Part shown: piece by piece, positions 42,401 through 49,366 of the stretch | Layout: the number at the start of each line of letters is the position of its first letter | Position numbering within the stretch: position 1 is the stretch's first letter | Assembly (NCBI GenBank): GCA_037720595.1 | Contig: JBBJLW010000003.1 | Coordinates: forward strand, 124,001 to 188,000 | Length of the DNA stretch: 64,000 nucleotides | Direction of reading: 5' to 3' | DNA from: Gaiellasilicea sp037720595 | GTDB taxonomy: Bacteria; Actinomycetota; Thermoleophilia; Gaiellales; Gaiellaceae | Program-made: the position numbers and the translations under genes | The notes under the pieces: model-generated | What the model was told of the DNA's origin: nothing | Seen by the model: only the letters and a program-made list of their open reading frames with translations | Databases searched by the model: none

Positions 42401-43409
42401 TCTCGGTGGAGAGGCGCGGCACGATGCCGCGCAAGAGCTCGGGATCGAGCCGCCGCCCGTCCGCCGAGCCGACATCGCAGAGGACGACCGTCACCTGCTT
42501 CCGCACCTCGCGCGCCCTCGGCTGGGGAAGCGTCACGATCGCTGAGGGCGGCACGGAAGTCGGGGACTGCGGCGGATCTGCGGCGACGAGCGCGGCGTTG
42601 AGCTCGGCAATGAGCTCCTCGCAGCTTCTCTGGCGCTCCGCCGGTGTCTTCGAGAGCGCCCTGGCGAGCACGTCATCGGCCGCTTCCAGCTCGGGGACTC
42701 GCTCAGACGCGCGTGGGGGCGGCTCGGCGAGATGAGCGTAGAGAAGCGCTGCTTCGTGACTCCGCACGTAGGGCAGCTCTCCGGTCAGGCACTCGAAGGC
42801 AACGCAGGCGAGCGCGTAGAGATCGCTGCTCCCGTCGAGCGCTTTGCCGTCGATCCGCTCCGGAGCGATGTACGCGAGTGTCCCCAGCAGCTGACCCGTG
42901 GCGGTGACGCCGCTTACGAGCGAAGCCTGCTTGCTGAGTCCGAAATCGGAGAGGTAGACATGGCGACCGCCCGCGATCAGCATGTTCGCCGGCTTGACGT
43001 CGCGGTGGACGAGCCCCATGGCGTGTGCGGCGTCGAGGGCGCTGGCGACCTGGCCGAGTAGGGCGAGCGTGCGCTCGGGAGCTAGCCGGCCGCCGCGCGC
43101 GAGCAACGCACTCAGATCCTCTCCCTCGACCAGGCGCATGGCGAGGTAGAGCAGACCGTCCTGCTCGCCCGCCTCGTAGACCGGGATGATGCTCGGATGG
43201 TCGATCGAGGCGGCGAGGCGCGATTCGAGCAGGAAGCGAGCCCGAAACGACTCGTCCTCCGCGAGCTCGGGTGCAAGCAGCTTCAGCGCTACCGAGCGTC
43301 CGAGCCCCTGCTGGAGGGCGCGGAAGACGACGCCCATACCCCCGCGACCCAACACCTCCTGCAGCTCGTAGCCGGCGAGAACGGTGCCCGGACCCGGCGC
43401 GATGCTCAC
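39459..43409 (-). CDS. Giant signalling protein: Ser/Thr kinase, degenerate nucleotide cyclase, STAND-type ATPase, TPR repeats
   Basis: About 1316 residues from GTG 43409. Kinase domain (1 to about 270): G-R-G-G-M-G, V-A-L-K, H-R-D-V-K-P-A-N, D-F-G-L-S, all intact. About 305-470 resembles a class III cyclase but L-C-D-V-G-S-A-D-G replaces the usual F-C-D-L-V-G-S-T and R-G-S-S-V-L-A-V-F-G replaces G-D-A-V-M-A-V-F-G, losing a metal Asp. Then an AAA/STAND ATPase with P-loop G-T-A-G-V-G-K-S-R and V-V-F-D-D-I-H-W. The last 450 residues are TPR-like helices. Likely a cytoplasmic sensor-switch; no membrane helix. Confidence 0.85.
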   Translation of the reverse strand: MSIAPGPGTVLAGYELQEVLGRGGMGVVFRALQQGLGRSVALKLLAPELAEDESFRARFLLESRLAASIDHPSIIPVYEAGEQDGLLYLAMRLVEGEDLSALLARGGRLAPERTLALLGQVASALDAAHAMGLVHRDVKPANMLIAGGRHVYLSDFGLSKQASLVSGVTATGQLLGTLAYIAPERIDGKALDGSSDLYALACVAFECLTGELPYVRSHEAALLYAHLAEPPPRASERVPELEAADDVLARALSKTPAERQRSCEELIAELNAALVAADPPQSPTSVPPSAIVTLPQPRAREVRKQVTVVLCDVGSADGRRLDPELLRGIVPRLSTEIVAAVERHGGSAEQPRGSSVLAVFGIPRLHEDDALRALRAAVDAREALAVLGRSIEHETGVAVGVRIPGGTGEVVANDDREQPPDLGDAADVFAGLETFAQAGEIIISEGTYRLVKDAVSVEPGEPRGFRLLGFAASAGHGLDSPIVGRKRERRLLEDAFERATSDSVCQLFTMLGTAGVGKSRLVADFLAGVGDSATVVRGSCLSYGGGITYWPVKEVVRAAAEIEEDDATEVAVAKIAAVLGDGDDTGLIAGRIAETIGLADISASTEEETFWAVRELLEALARRRPLVVVFDDIHWGEPAFLDLIEHVADWSREVPILLLCMARPELLEKRPGWAGGKLNATSVLLEPLSGGECEELVANLLGGAPFARRLRERIAEAAEGNPLFVEEMIAMLIDDGLLSHGDGGWRVTGDLTQVAIPPSIQALLAARLDRLASEERSAAECASVEGKVFHLGAVAEMTAQPLAPTTRVLGTLARKELIRHDRPQLAGEHAFRFRHLLIRDVAYESLPKRARFGLHERFVGWLEPKTAERPGEYDEIVGYHLEQAYRLRMQLGLGGDASSELAANAGARLGAAGRRALVRGDVAAAANLLRRAVSLLGAAEPERLELMLRLFEALRGTGELARARVLLDEIVAGAEAQGDDRVRMHAELHRLVLQTDTDPECPTDELEEVAIHAFEVFERTSDQLGFARSWHALAEVHLTHCRWDNATEALERALPHAELAGEQGQVTQIFTYLANAIFWGPTPVAEGLRRVEEIQARAQGHRIVEANVLCYLAGFMAMEGRSDEARALYARGRAIFEELGHTSGLAAHRLLSGLVELLLGDPHAAERELRSGCEQLEAMGETGILSSLVAFLAEALLLQNRLEEALRATQVSEGASSDDDVASNAAWRATRAKVLARSGQWAAAVALADEAVTLAETTDHLNLQGDALRALGDVLRVRGEPKAAAAALRSAANRYERKGNKSSLAAVAAELDALGL

Positions 43410-43429
43410 CCCAGCGTTATAGCGCTCAG

Positions 43430-43560
43430 ATCCTCCTCGCGCCTTATGATCAGGGCGGTACCTCGCGGGTGCTCGCAACTGCGAACGCCCAGCCGATCGG
43501 CCTCACGATCGAGGGCAACCGCGTCGCCTGGCCGAGAGTTCGAATGGACGCGGACGGGTT
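43430..43560 (+). pseudogene. Remnant of a beta-propeller-like gene, copy A
   Basis: Plus-strand frame with G-T-S-R-V-L-A-T-A-N-A-Q-P-I-G-L-T-I-E-G, reminiscent of the last blade of propeller proteins. No start, disrupted afterwards. The same stretch recurs in degraded form at 45.36-45.48 kb, about 1.95 kb away, the period of the adjacent tandem array. Confidence 0.35.
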
Positions 43561-43650
43561 CGAGTCGTCGCCCTTCGCCGCTCTGACGGTCCGCCAGGGC
43601 GAGAGACCCGAAACCCGCGGTGGCAACGAGCCGATACGGCAAGGACAACG

Positions 43651-43671
43651 AGCCCGCAAGGCGGGCTCTTT
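43651..43671 (+). terminator. Terminator-like hairpin A
   Basis: AGCCCGC / GCGGGCT with AAG loop followed by CTTTGT, in the gap between the giant kinase gene and the secreted-protein array. Confidence 0.6.
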
Positions 43672-43698
43672 GTCCAGCTCCTGTCTCGTCGTCGATCC

Positions 43699-44241
43699 TC
43701 AGCGAATCGGGAAGGATGGGTAGAGGAGCGACTGGCCGGTCCAGCGGTGAAAATCGTAGATCGTGTTCCACATACCCATACGGACCAGCTGGCTATTGGT
43801 GTCGCGGTTGAGCTTGTCGAGGCTCGAGCCGGGGATGATGCGCTTGGTCTCGAACCGGCGATCCTGGTTGCGGTCGATGTAGAGCCACTCGTAGCCCACG
43901 CGCTGGTCGATGTCCTGCAGCACGAACTCGGGTACGCCGTTCTCGTTCATGTCGTAGGAGAGCTCCTCGTGAAAGGCATCTCCGCCGTTGGTGTCGTACT
44001 GGCGGGTGTCCCAACGACAGTCGTTGTCGAGGTCGTACCAGATCTGCTCGGGATAGTCGTTGAAGTCGGCGTCCAGGGTTATCGCGTCCCAGCAGCGATC
44101 GGCGTCGAGCTGCTGCGGCTGCCACCGTGCGGCTGCCGCGGCCGAGGGCGGCAGGGCGGCGGCGATCGTGCCGGCCGCGGCGAAGGCGACGAGGGCCAGG
44201 ACGATCGTGCGGAAGCGCATCGGGCGGGAAGCCGTGAACAT
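43699..44241 (-). CDS. Secreted EF-hand-like D/N-rich repeat protein, copy A
   Basis: 180 residues; ATG 44241 preceded by AAGGAG. Signal peptide (about 1-38). The mature part is rich in D-x-D/N-x-D patterns: L-D-A-D-F-N-D-Y-P-E, Y-D-L-D-N-D-C-R-W-D, Y-D-M-N-E-N-G-V-P-E, I-D-Q-R-V and I-D-R-N-Q-D-R-R-F-E, spaced like calcium-binding dockerin/EF-hand loops. Probably extracellular and Ca-dependent; function unknown. Paralogue of the gene at 45.6 kb and located behind TSP3 copy A. Confidence 0.7.
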   Translation of the reverse strand: MFTASRPMRFRTIVLALVAFAAAGTIAAALPPSAAAAARWQPQQLDADRCWDAITLDADFNDYPEQIWYDLDNDCRWDTRQYDTNGGDAFHEELSYDMNENGVPEFVLQDIDQRVGYEWLYIDRNQDRRFETKRIIPGSSLDKLNRDTNSQLVRMGMWNTIYDFHRWTGQSLLYPSFPIR

Positions 44242-44319
44242 GTGAGTCTCCTTATCGTCCGAACTGCATTGACGAGAGAGACAGTCGCAGGCAGCCTTCA
44301 AGCGACGCTCAAGCCAGGC

Positions 44320-45216
44320 TCAACGCGCGCGTAAGCCAACGCGGGTCACCACGAGGGCACGTGCGCCCACAGCCTTCGCGAGGACCTTGAACTTCAAGCT
44401 GCCCGGCTTCAGCTTCTCGATTCGCACGGTGAGCGAGGTCGCCGTCCTCCGCCGGGTGATCTTCAGCTTCTCGGGCGTCTGTTCCTCTGCGGACGGCCGC
44501 GCGGCCATGGTGCGACGGATGTTCTGGATCCCGGAGAGGTCGAAGCGATCGCGCCGGTCGGTCCACTTGACCGTGATCACGGCGACTGGTGTGGTCGCCG
44601 AGATCTTCACGGCATGCAGCTTCGTCTGCCCCACTGCCGCAAAGGTGTCCGTGAACGTAGGAGGCGCGGACGGCGTTCCGCCTCCGCCGCCAGTCGAGCA
44701 GCGATGCGTGACGTTGACGACGCGCCACGATCCCGCGCTGAAGGTGTGAACGGTAGGGCTGGTGAGGCCGCCGGTGCAACCTGTAGGCGGAGCGGTCTCT
44801 TCGATCTCCATGCGCGTGCCGGTCCCGACGAGACGGAAGTTCCAGAAGTCCGCGCACCCCGACTCCTGCGAGCGCTGGACGGCTCCGACGAATACCGTCC
44901 AGCGGACCGGAGCGCACGAAGGGATCCGGCGCCCGTTCTCGTCCTTGAGATAGAAGATGACCCACGACTCGGTGGGCGGAACGCCGCGGGAGTCGTCGCA
45001 AGTATTTCCAACGCCGTCACGATCGAAGTCGAACTGATCCGAGTTGAAGATGCCCGGGCAGTTGTCGCTCTCCTCGGGGAAACCATCGCCATCACTGTCA
45101 TGTGTCGCGGACGCCCTTCCTGCCAGCAACAAGATCGCGAGGGCGGACGCAAGCAGAATCGTGACTCCGGCGAGTACACCAGGCGTCTTTCGATCAACGA
45201 ACCGACCGCTACCCAA
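44320..45216 (-). CDS. Secreted thrombospondin type-3 repeat protein, copy A
   Basis: 298 residues from TTG 45216. An N-terminal basic patch and hydrophobic signal/anchor (about 14-36) precede one TSP3 calcium repeat: D-S-D-G-D-G-F-P-E-E-S-D-N-C-P-G-I-F-N-S, then D-F-D-R-D-G-V-G-N-T-C-D-D. A cysteine-containing beta domain (about 80-190), a G-G-G-G-G linker and a conserved C-terminal half (T-D-T-F-A-A-V-G-Q-T-K to the end) follow. The upstream GTG/TTG positions are frameshifted relative to the paralogues, so the TTG conserved in all three copies is chosen. Conserved TATACT box at 45261-45266. Confidence 0.75.
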   Translation of the reverse strand: MGSGRFVDRKTPGVLAGVTILLASALAILLLAGRASATHDSDGDGFPEESDNCPGIFNSDQFDFDRDGVGNTCDDSRGVPPTESWVIFYLKDENGRRIPSCAPVRWTVFVGAVQRSQESGCADFWNFRLVGTGTRMEIEETAPPTGCTGGLTSPTVHTFSAGSWRVVNVTHRCSTGGGGGTPSAPPTFTDTFAAVGQTKLHAVKISATTPVAVITVKWTDRRDRFDLSGIQNIRRTMAARPSAEEQTPEKLKITRRRTATSLTVRIEKLKPGSLKFKVLAKAVGARALVVTRVGLRAR

Positions 45217-45260
45217 CGAGTCCCCCACGCCGCAGACGGGCCAACCCCCGCACGCTCGCC

Positions 45261-45266
45261 AGTATA
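45261..45266 (-). promoter_or_regulatory. -10 box of TSP3 copy A
   Basis: TATACT on the minus strand, 45 bases before the chosen start; same position as in copies B and C. Confidence 0.5.
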
Positions 45267-45359
45267 AGCCCGCTCCTCGGAAAACCAGGCTTGGCTCGCC
45301 CGTCCATCTTTGAGGCATTGCTGCCACGGGTCGGCGCGCTCGCTGGGTAAGCGCGCACC

Positions 45360-45480
45360 CGTCTTCCGCCGGCAGCGGTACCCGTGTGGTCGTCCCTGCG
45401 AGCCGTCGTGCGCGGTTGGTCGCAACGGCGAACGTTCAGCCGAGAGCTCGAAGGGCGCGGTCAGGTTCGAGCCGTAACCT
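45360..45480 (+). pseudogene. Remnant of a beta-propeller-like gene, copy B
   Basis: G-T-R-V-V-V-P-A-S then A-R-L-V-A-T-A-N-V-Q-P before it degenerates. Homologous in position and sequence to the remnant at 43.43 kb; no intact reading frame. Confidence 0.35.
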
Positions 45481-45549
45481 ACTGAGACTCTCACGGTTCG
45501 CCGGGCAAGAGACCTCGCGCTCACGCGAAAGTAGTCTCTTGCCGCAGAC

Positions 45550-45579
45550 GACCCGAGCCCGGAGGCGCGGGCTCGGGTC
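45550..45579. terminator. Terminator-like hairpin B
   Basis: Perfect 12-bp stem (45550-45561 with 45568-45579), 6-base loop; no T-run. Occupies the place of hairpin A in the duplicated unit. Confidence 0.55.
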
Positions 45580-45623
45580 GAGCGGATGTGATCTCTCGTC
45601 CCGCAACGGCGCGGTGTTCGAGC

Positions 45624-46142
45624 TTACGGTGTGCTGAAGGAGGGGTAGAGCAGCGACTGGCCGGTGGTGGCTCGGAAGAGGTACATCATGTCCCTGCTCG
45701 CGTTGTTGACGGCGCCCTGAGTTGCGTAGTCGAGACTCGAGCCGGGGATGATGCGCTTGGTCTCGAACCGGCGATCCTGGTTCAGATCGAAGTAGACCCA
45801 CTCGAAGCCGACGCGCTGGTCGACATCCTGCAGCACATACTCGGGCGCGCCGTTCTCGTTCATGTCGAACGAGAGCTCCTCGTAGAACGCGTCGCTGCCA
45901 CGCGTGTTGTAGACGCGGGTGTCCCAGCGGCAGTCGTTGTCGAAGTCGAACCAGACCTGCTCGGCATAGCCGTTGAAGTCGGCATCCAGGGTCGATGCGT
46001 CCCAGCAGCGATCTCGGTCGGTTTGATGCATCTGCCACTGCGCGGCCGCAGCCGCAGAGGGCGGCAGGGCAACGGCGACCGCGCCGGCCACAGCGAGGGC
46101 GACGAAGGCGAGGGCGATTCTGAGGCGGGAAGCGGTGAACAT
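45624..46142 (-). CDS. Secreted EF-hand-like D/N-rich repeat protein, copy B
   Basis: 172 residues, ATG 46142 with AAGGAG before it. Signal peptide (about 1-36) then D-R-D-R-C-W-D-A, L-D-A-D-F-N-G-Y-A-E, F-D-F-D-N-D-C-R-W-D, F-D-M-N-E-N-G-A-P-E and D-L-N-Q-D-R-R-F-E, matching copy A almost residue for residue in the central part; the C-terminal 30 residues diverge. Two cysteines are conserved with copy A. Follows TSP3 copy B, probably in one transcript. Confidence 0.7.
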   Translation of the reverse strand: MFTASRLRIALAFVALAVAGAVAVALPPSAAAAAQWQMHQTDRDRCWDASTLDADFNGYAEQVWFDFDNDCRWDTRVYNTRGSDAFYEELSFDMNENGAPEYVLQDVDQRVGFEWVYFDLNQDRRFETKRIIPGSSLDYATQGAVNNASRDMMYLFRATTGQSLLYPSFSTP

Positions 46143-46251
46143 GTGCGTCTCCTTCTCGTCCGAACTGCGTTGACGAGGGAGACGGTCGCCGGCAGCGCTC
46201 AAGTGAGGCTCAAGCCGCGCTCAAGCCGAGGTCAGAGTCGCCGCCCGGCTG

Positions 46252-47163
46252 TTAACGGGCGCGCCGGCTGACGCGGGTCACCACCACGGCTCGCGTCTGC
46301 ACGGCCTTGGAGACCACCTTGAACTTCAAGCTGCCCGGCTTCAGATTCTCGATTCGCACGGTGAGCGAGGTCGCCGTCCGTTGTCGGGTGATCTTCAGCT
46401 TCTCGGGGGTCTGCTCCTCAGCGGACGGCCTCGCGGCCGTGGTGCGTCGGACGTTCTGGATTTCGGAGAGATCGAATCTGTCGCGCCGGTCGGTCCACTT
46501 GACCGTGATCACGGAGACCGGTGTCGCAGCCGTGATCTTGACCGCATGCGGCTTCGTCTGCCCCACCGCCGTAAAGGTGTCCGTGAACGTCGGAGGTGGG
46601 ATCGGCGTTCCGCCTCCGCCCGTTCCGCAGCGATAGGTGACGTTGACAGGGCGCCACGACGCGGGGCTAAACCGATGCTGGATGGTACCCGTGAAACCGC
46701 CGGTGCAGCCTTGGGGCAGGGCTAGCTGCTGCAGCTCGAAGCGAAGATCGGGAGAGGCAGTTTCACCGATACTTTCTGTGATCACGAATGCGCAGATTTC
46801 GGCCCGTTGCTGAACTTCAGTTCCTTGAAATACGGTCAGGCGTACGGGAACACAGGGCGCGTGGCGCCCGTTCTGATCTTTGAAGTAGACGATGAAGTGC
46901 GAGACGCTCGGCGGGATGCCCTTGGAGTCGTCGCACGCATTCCCGCGCCCATCCCCGTCGCTGTCGATCTGGTCGTAGTTGAAAACTCCAGGGCAGTTGT
47001 CGCGCTCCTGGGGAATGGCGTCCCCATCGATGTCGTTGGGACCGCCGTGGTCCGCAGACGCGCTACCTGCCAGCAACGAGACGGCAAGGCCGAGCGCAAA
47101 GAGAGCTGTAATCCCGGCGATAGCACCGGGCGTCTTTCGATCGACGAACCGACCGCTAGCCAA
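46252..47163 (-). CDS. Secreted thrombospondin type-3 repeat protein, copy B
   Basis: 303 residues from TTG 47163 (TTG 47190 gives nine more). Signal/anchor about 14-36; TSP3 repeat D-I-D-G-D-A-I-P-Q-E-R-D-N-C-P-G-V-F-N and D-S-D-G-D-G-R-G-N-A-C-D-D. The following domain keeps paired cysteines but is the most variable part between copies, while the C-terminal half (T-V-K-W-T-D-R-R-D-R-F-D-L, E-E-Q-T-P-E-K-L-K-I-T-R) is nearly invariant. Conserved TATACT at 47205-47210. Confidence 0.75.
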   Translation of the reverse strand: MASGRFVDRKTPGAIAGITALFALGLAVSLLAGSASADHGGPNDIDGDAIPQERDNCPGVFNYDQIDSDGDGRGNACDDSKGIPPSVSHFIVYFKDQNGRHAPCVPVRLTVFQGTEVQQRAEICAFVITESIGETASPDLRFELQQLALPQGCTGGFTGTIQHRFSPASWRPVNVTYRCGTGGGGTPIPPPTFTDTFTAVGQTKPHAVKITAATPVSVITVKWTDRRDRFDLSEIQNVRRTTAARPSAEEQTPEKLKITRQRTATSLTVRIENLKPGSLKFKVVSKAVQTRAVVVTRVSRRAR

Positions 47164-47204
47164 CGCGTCCCCCAAGCCGCAGCGGGCCAACCCCGCACGC
47201 TCCG

Positions 47205-47210
47205 AGTATA
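47205..47210 (-). promoter_or_regulatory. -10 box of TSP3 copy B
   Basis: TATACT on the minus strand, 42 bases from the chosen start, flanked by sequence conserved with copies A and C. Confidence 0.5.
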
Positions 47211-47233
47211 GCCGCCGGCTCGGGAAACAGCGC

Positions 47234-48124
47234 TCAGCGCGGGCGCAGGCCCACGCGGGTCACCACGCGGGCAGGCGCGCGCACAGCCTTGGCGACGACC
47301 TTGAACTTCAAGCTGCCCGGCTTGAGCTTCTCGATCCGGACGGTCAGCGAGGTCGCCGTCCGCTGTCGGGTGATCTTCAGCTTCTCGGGCGTCTGCTCCT
47401 CGGCGGCCGGCCTCGCGGCCGTGGTGCGCCTGACGTTCTGGATTCCAGTGAGATCAAAGCGATCACGCCGGTCGGTCCACTTGACGGTGATCACTGAGAC
47501 CGGTGTCGCCGCCGAGATCTTCACCGCATGCGGCTTCGTCTGCCCGACCGCGGCGAAGGTATCCGTAAACGTCGGAGATGCGGTCGGCGTTCCGCCTCCG
47601 CCCGTCCCGCAGCGATACGTGACATTGACGACGCGCCACGATCCGGGACTGAAAGGATGACGGAGAGTGCCCGTGAGGCCCCCGGTGCAGCCCGAGGGCG
47701 GGGATAGCTGCTCGAGTTCGTGGTAATAACCGGCAGGGATATAATTGGTTATCGCAAAATTGCAGACTTCGTTTCGTGACTCGACTTCGGTTCCATTGAA
47801 TACCGTCAGACGAAATGTGGCGCAGGGCGGAGCCTGGCGCCCGTTCTCATCTCTGAAATAGACGACGTAATACGAGATGTCCGGCGGGATGCCCTTGGAG
47901 TCGTCGCAGGCGTTCCCGCGTCCATCACCGTCGCTGTCGATCTGGTCGCTGTTGAAGACTCCGGGGCAGTTGTCGCTCTCCTCGGGCCAACGGTCGCCGT
48001 CGGTGTCGTGGGTCGCGGACGCGCTTCCTGCCAGCGACAAGATGACGAGACCGGCCGCAACCAGAAGTGTCACCCCGGCGAGCGCGCGGGGCGACCTTCG
48101 ATAGACGAACCGAGCCCTACTCAA
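47234..48124 (-). CDS. Secreted thrombospondin type-3 repeat protein, copy C
   Basis: 296 residues from TTG 48124. Signal/anchor about 14-36; TSP3 repeat D-T-D-G-D-R-W-P-E-E-S-D-N-C-P-G-V-F-N then D-S-D-G-D-G-R-G-N-A-C-D-D. C-terminal half matches copies A and B; the middle (Y-I-P-A-G-Y-Y-H-E-L) is distinct. No EF-hand-like partner follows; instead copy B's promoter begins 24 bases after the start of the intergenic gap of only 70 bases. The codons near 47730-47815 are less GC-rich than neighbours. Confidence 0.75.
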   Translation of the reverse strand: MSRARFVYRRSPRALAGVTLLVAAGLVILSLAGSASATHDTDGDRWPEESDNCPGVFNSDQIDSDGDGRGNACDDSKGIPPDISYYVVYFRDENGRQAPPCATFRLTVFNGTEVESRNEVCNFAITNYIPAGYYHELEQLSPPSGCTGGLTGTLRHPFSPGSWRVVNVTYRCGTGGGGTPTASPTFTDTFAAVGQTKPHAVKISAATPVSVITVKWTDRRDRFDLTGIQNVRRTTAARPAAEEQTPEKLKITRQRTATSLTVRIEKLKPGSLKFKVVAKAVRAPARVVTRVGLRPR

Positions 48125-48165
48125 TGAGACCCCCAAGCCGCAGCGGGCCAACCCCGCACGGTCCG

Positions 48166-48171
48166 ACTATA
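48166..48171 (-). promoter_or_regulatory. -10 box of TSP3 copy C
   Basis: TATAGT on the minus strand, conserved position; lies 38 bases from the 3' end of tRNA-Lys. Confidence 0.45.
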
Positions 48172-48209
48172 GCCGCCTTTTTCCGAAAAGAGGGCAGCCG
48201 ATTCTTCGA

Positions 48210-48282
48210 TGGGCCGTGAAGGGATCGAACCTTCGACCTTGGGATTAAGAGTCCCCTGCTCTACCAGCTGAGCTAACGGCCC
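48210..48282 (-). tRNA. tRNA-Lys (CTT)
   Basis: 73-base cloverleaf on the minus strand: acceptor GGGCCGT with ACGGCCC plus A73, D-arm GCTC...GAGC, anticodon loop CTCTTAA (anticodon CTT), T-arm GAAGG-TTCGATC-CCTTC. No encoded CCA. Marks one edge of the secreted-protein array. Confidence 0.95.
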
Positions 48283-48307
48283 GAACGGCTGACTAGTGTA
48301 GCCGCCG

Positions 48308-49366
48308 ATGAAAGTGCTCACCGTCGTCGGCAACCGGCCGCAGTTCATCAAGGCCGCGCCGCTCTCGCTCGCGTTGCGGGGCGCCGGAATCGAGGAGGTC
48401 TCGCTCCACACGGGCCAGCACTACGACAGGGGTATGTCGGCTGTTTTCTATGAGGAGCTCGCTCTCCCGGAGCCCCTGTACTCGCTCGACCTCCGCTCGG
48501 CCGACGCCACGCTGATGCGGCCGGAGATCCTCGCGGCGCTCGAGCGCGAGCGGCCCGACTGGGTGTTCGTCTTCGGCGACACGAACTCGACCCTCGCCGG
48601 CGCGCTCGCCGGGGTCGAGGCCGGGATTCCCGTCGCGCACGTCGAGGCGGGCCTGCGTAGCGGCGACCTCCAGATGCCCGAGGAACGGAACCGGATCGCG
48701 GTCGACCGGGTCGCCGCGCTCCTGCTCTGTCCCGACGAGCGCTCGCGGGAGACACTCGCAGCGGAGGGTGTGGCCGGGCAGCCGCACGTCGTTGGCGACG
48801 TGATGGCCGATGCGGCGCGACTCTTCGCGCCGCTCGCGCGGGAGCGCGTGGCGCTCGACCGCAAACCCGGCAGCTACCTCCTCGCGACCGTCCATCGCGA
48901 GGCGAACGTCGCCCAGCCGCGCCTCGGCCGGATCGTCGAGGGCCTGAACCGGCTCGACGAGCCGATCGCCTTCCCGGTTCATCCGCGCACCAGCGCGGCA
49001 CTCGCAGATGCCGGGCTCGAACTCGGCGCCCACGTCGAGGTGCTCGAGCCGCTCGGCTATCTCGAGCTCGCCGCCCTCGCCTCACAGGCCCGCGTGATCC
49101 TCACCGACTCGGGCGGGCTCCAAAAGGAGGCCTACTGGTACGGCGTCCCGTGCGTAACGCTGCGGCCCTCGACGGAGTGGGTCGACACCGTCGAGACGGG
49201 CGCCAACGTGCTCGTCGACGACGATCCGAGCCGGCTCGTCCATGCCGTGCGGGAGGCTCGGATGCCCAGCGAACTGCCGCGGCTCTACGGCGACGGCCAC
49301 GCCTCCGAGCGGGTCGCCCAAGCTCTGCTCGATGGACTGCTCGGTAGGATCGGCGACCGTGACTGA
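48308..49366 (+). CDS. wecB: UDP-N-acetylglucosamine 2-epimerase family (WecB/WbpI-like)
   Basis: 352 residues. V-V-G-N-R-P-Q-F-I-K near the start, H-T-G-Q-H-Y-D-R-G-M-S, V-F-G-D-T-N-S-T-L-A-G, H-V-E-A-G-L-R-S, P-E-E-x-N-R and D-S-G-G-L-Q-K-E are the family markers. It inverts C2 of UDP-GlcNAc or, given the neighbours, of a diacetamido uronic acid (WbpI activity). The next gene starts inside its last codons. Confidence 0.9.
   Translation: MKVLTVVGNRPQFIKAAPLSLALRGAGIEEVSLHTGQHYDRGMSAVFYEELALPEPLYSLDLRSADATLMRPEILAALERERPDWVFVFGDTNSTLAGALAGVEAGIPVAHVEAGLRSGDLQMPEERNRIAVDRVAALLLCPDERSRETLAAEGVAGQPHVVGDVMADAARLFAPLARERVALDRKPGSYLLATVHREANVAQPRLGRIVEGLNRLDEPIAFPVHPRTSAALADAGLELGAHVEVLEPLGYLELAALASQARVILTDSGGLQKEAYWYGVPCVTLRPSTEWVDTVETGANVLVDDDPSRLVHAVREARMPSELPRLYGDGHASERVAQALLDGLLGRIGDRD

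Noticed and set aside
43406..43771. 121-residue minus-strand frame in the gap behind the giant gene
   Set aside because: Opposes the propeller remnant and hairpin; no start signal or family similarity.
43699..48282. Array next to tRNA-Lys as an integrative island
   Set aside because: No integrase and no duplicated tRNA 3' end was found at the far side, so tandem duplication explains it without integration.
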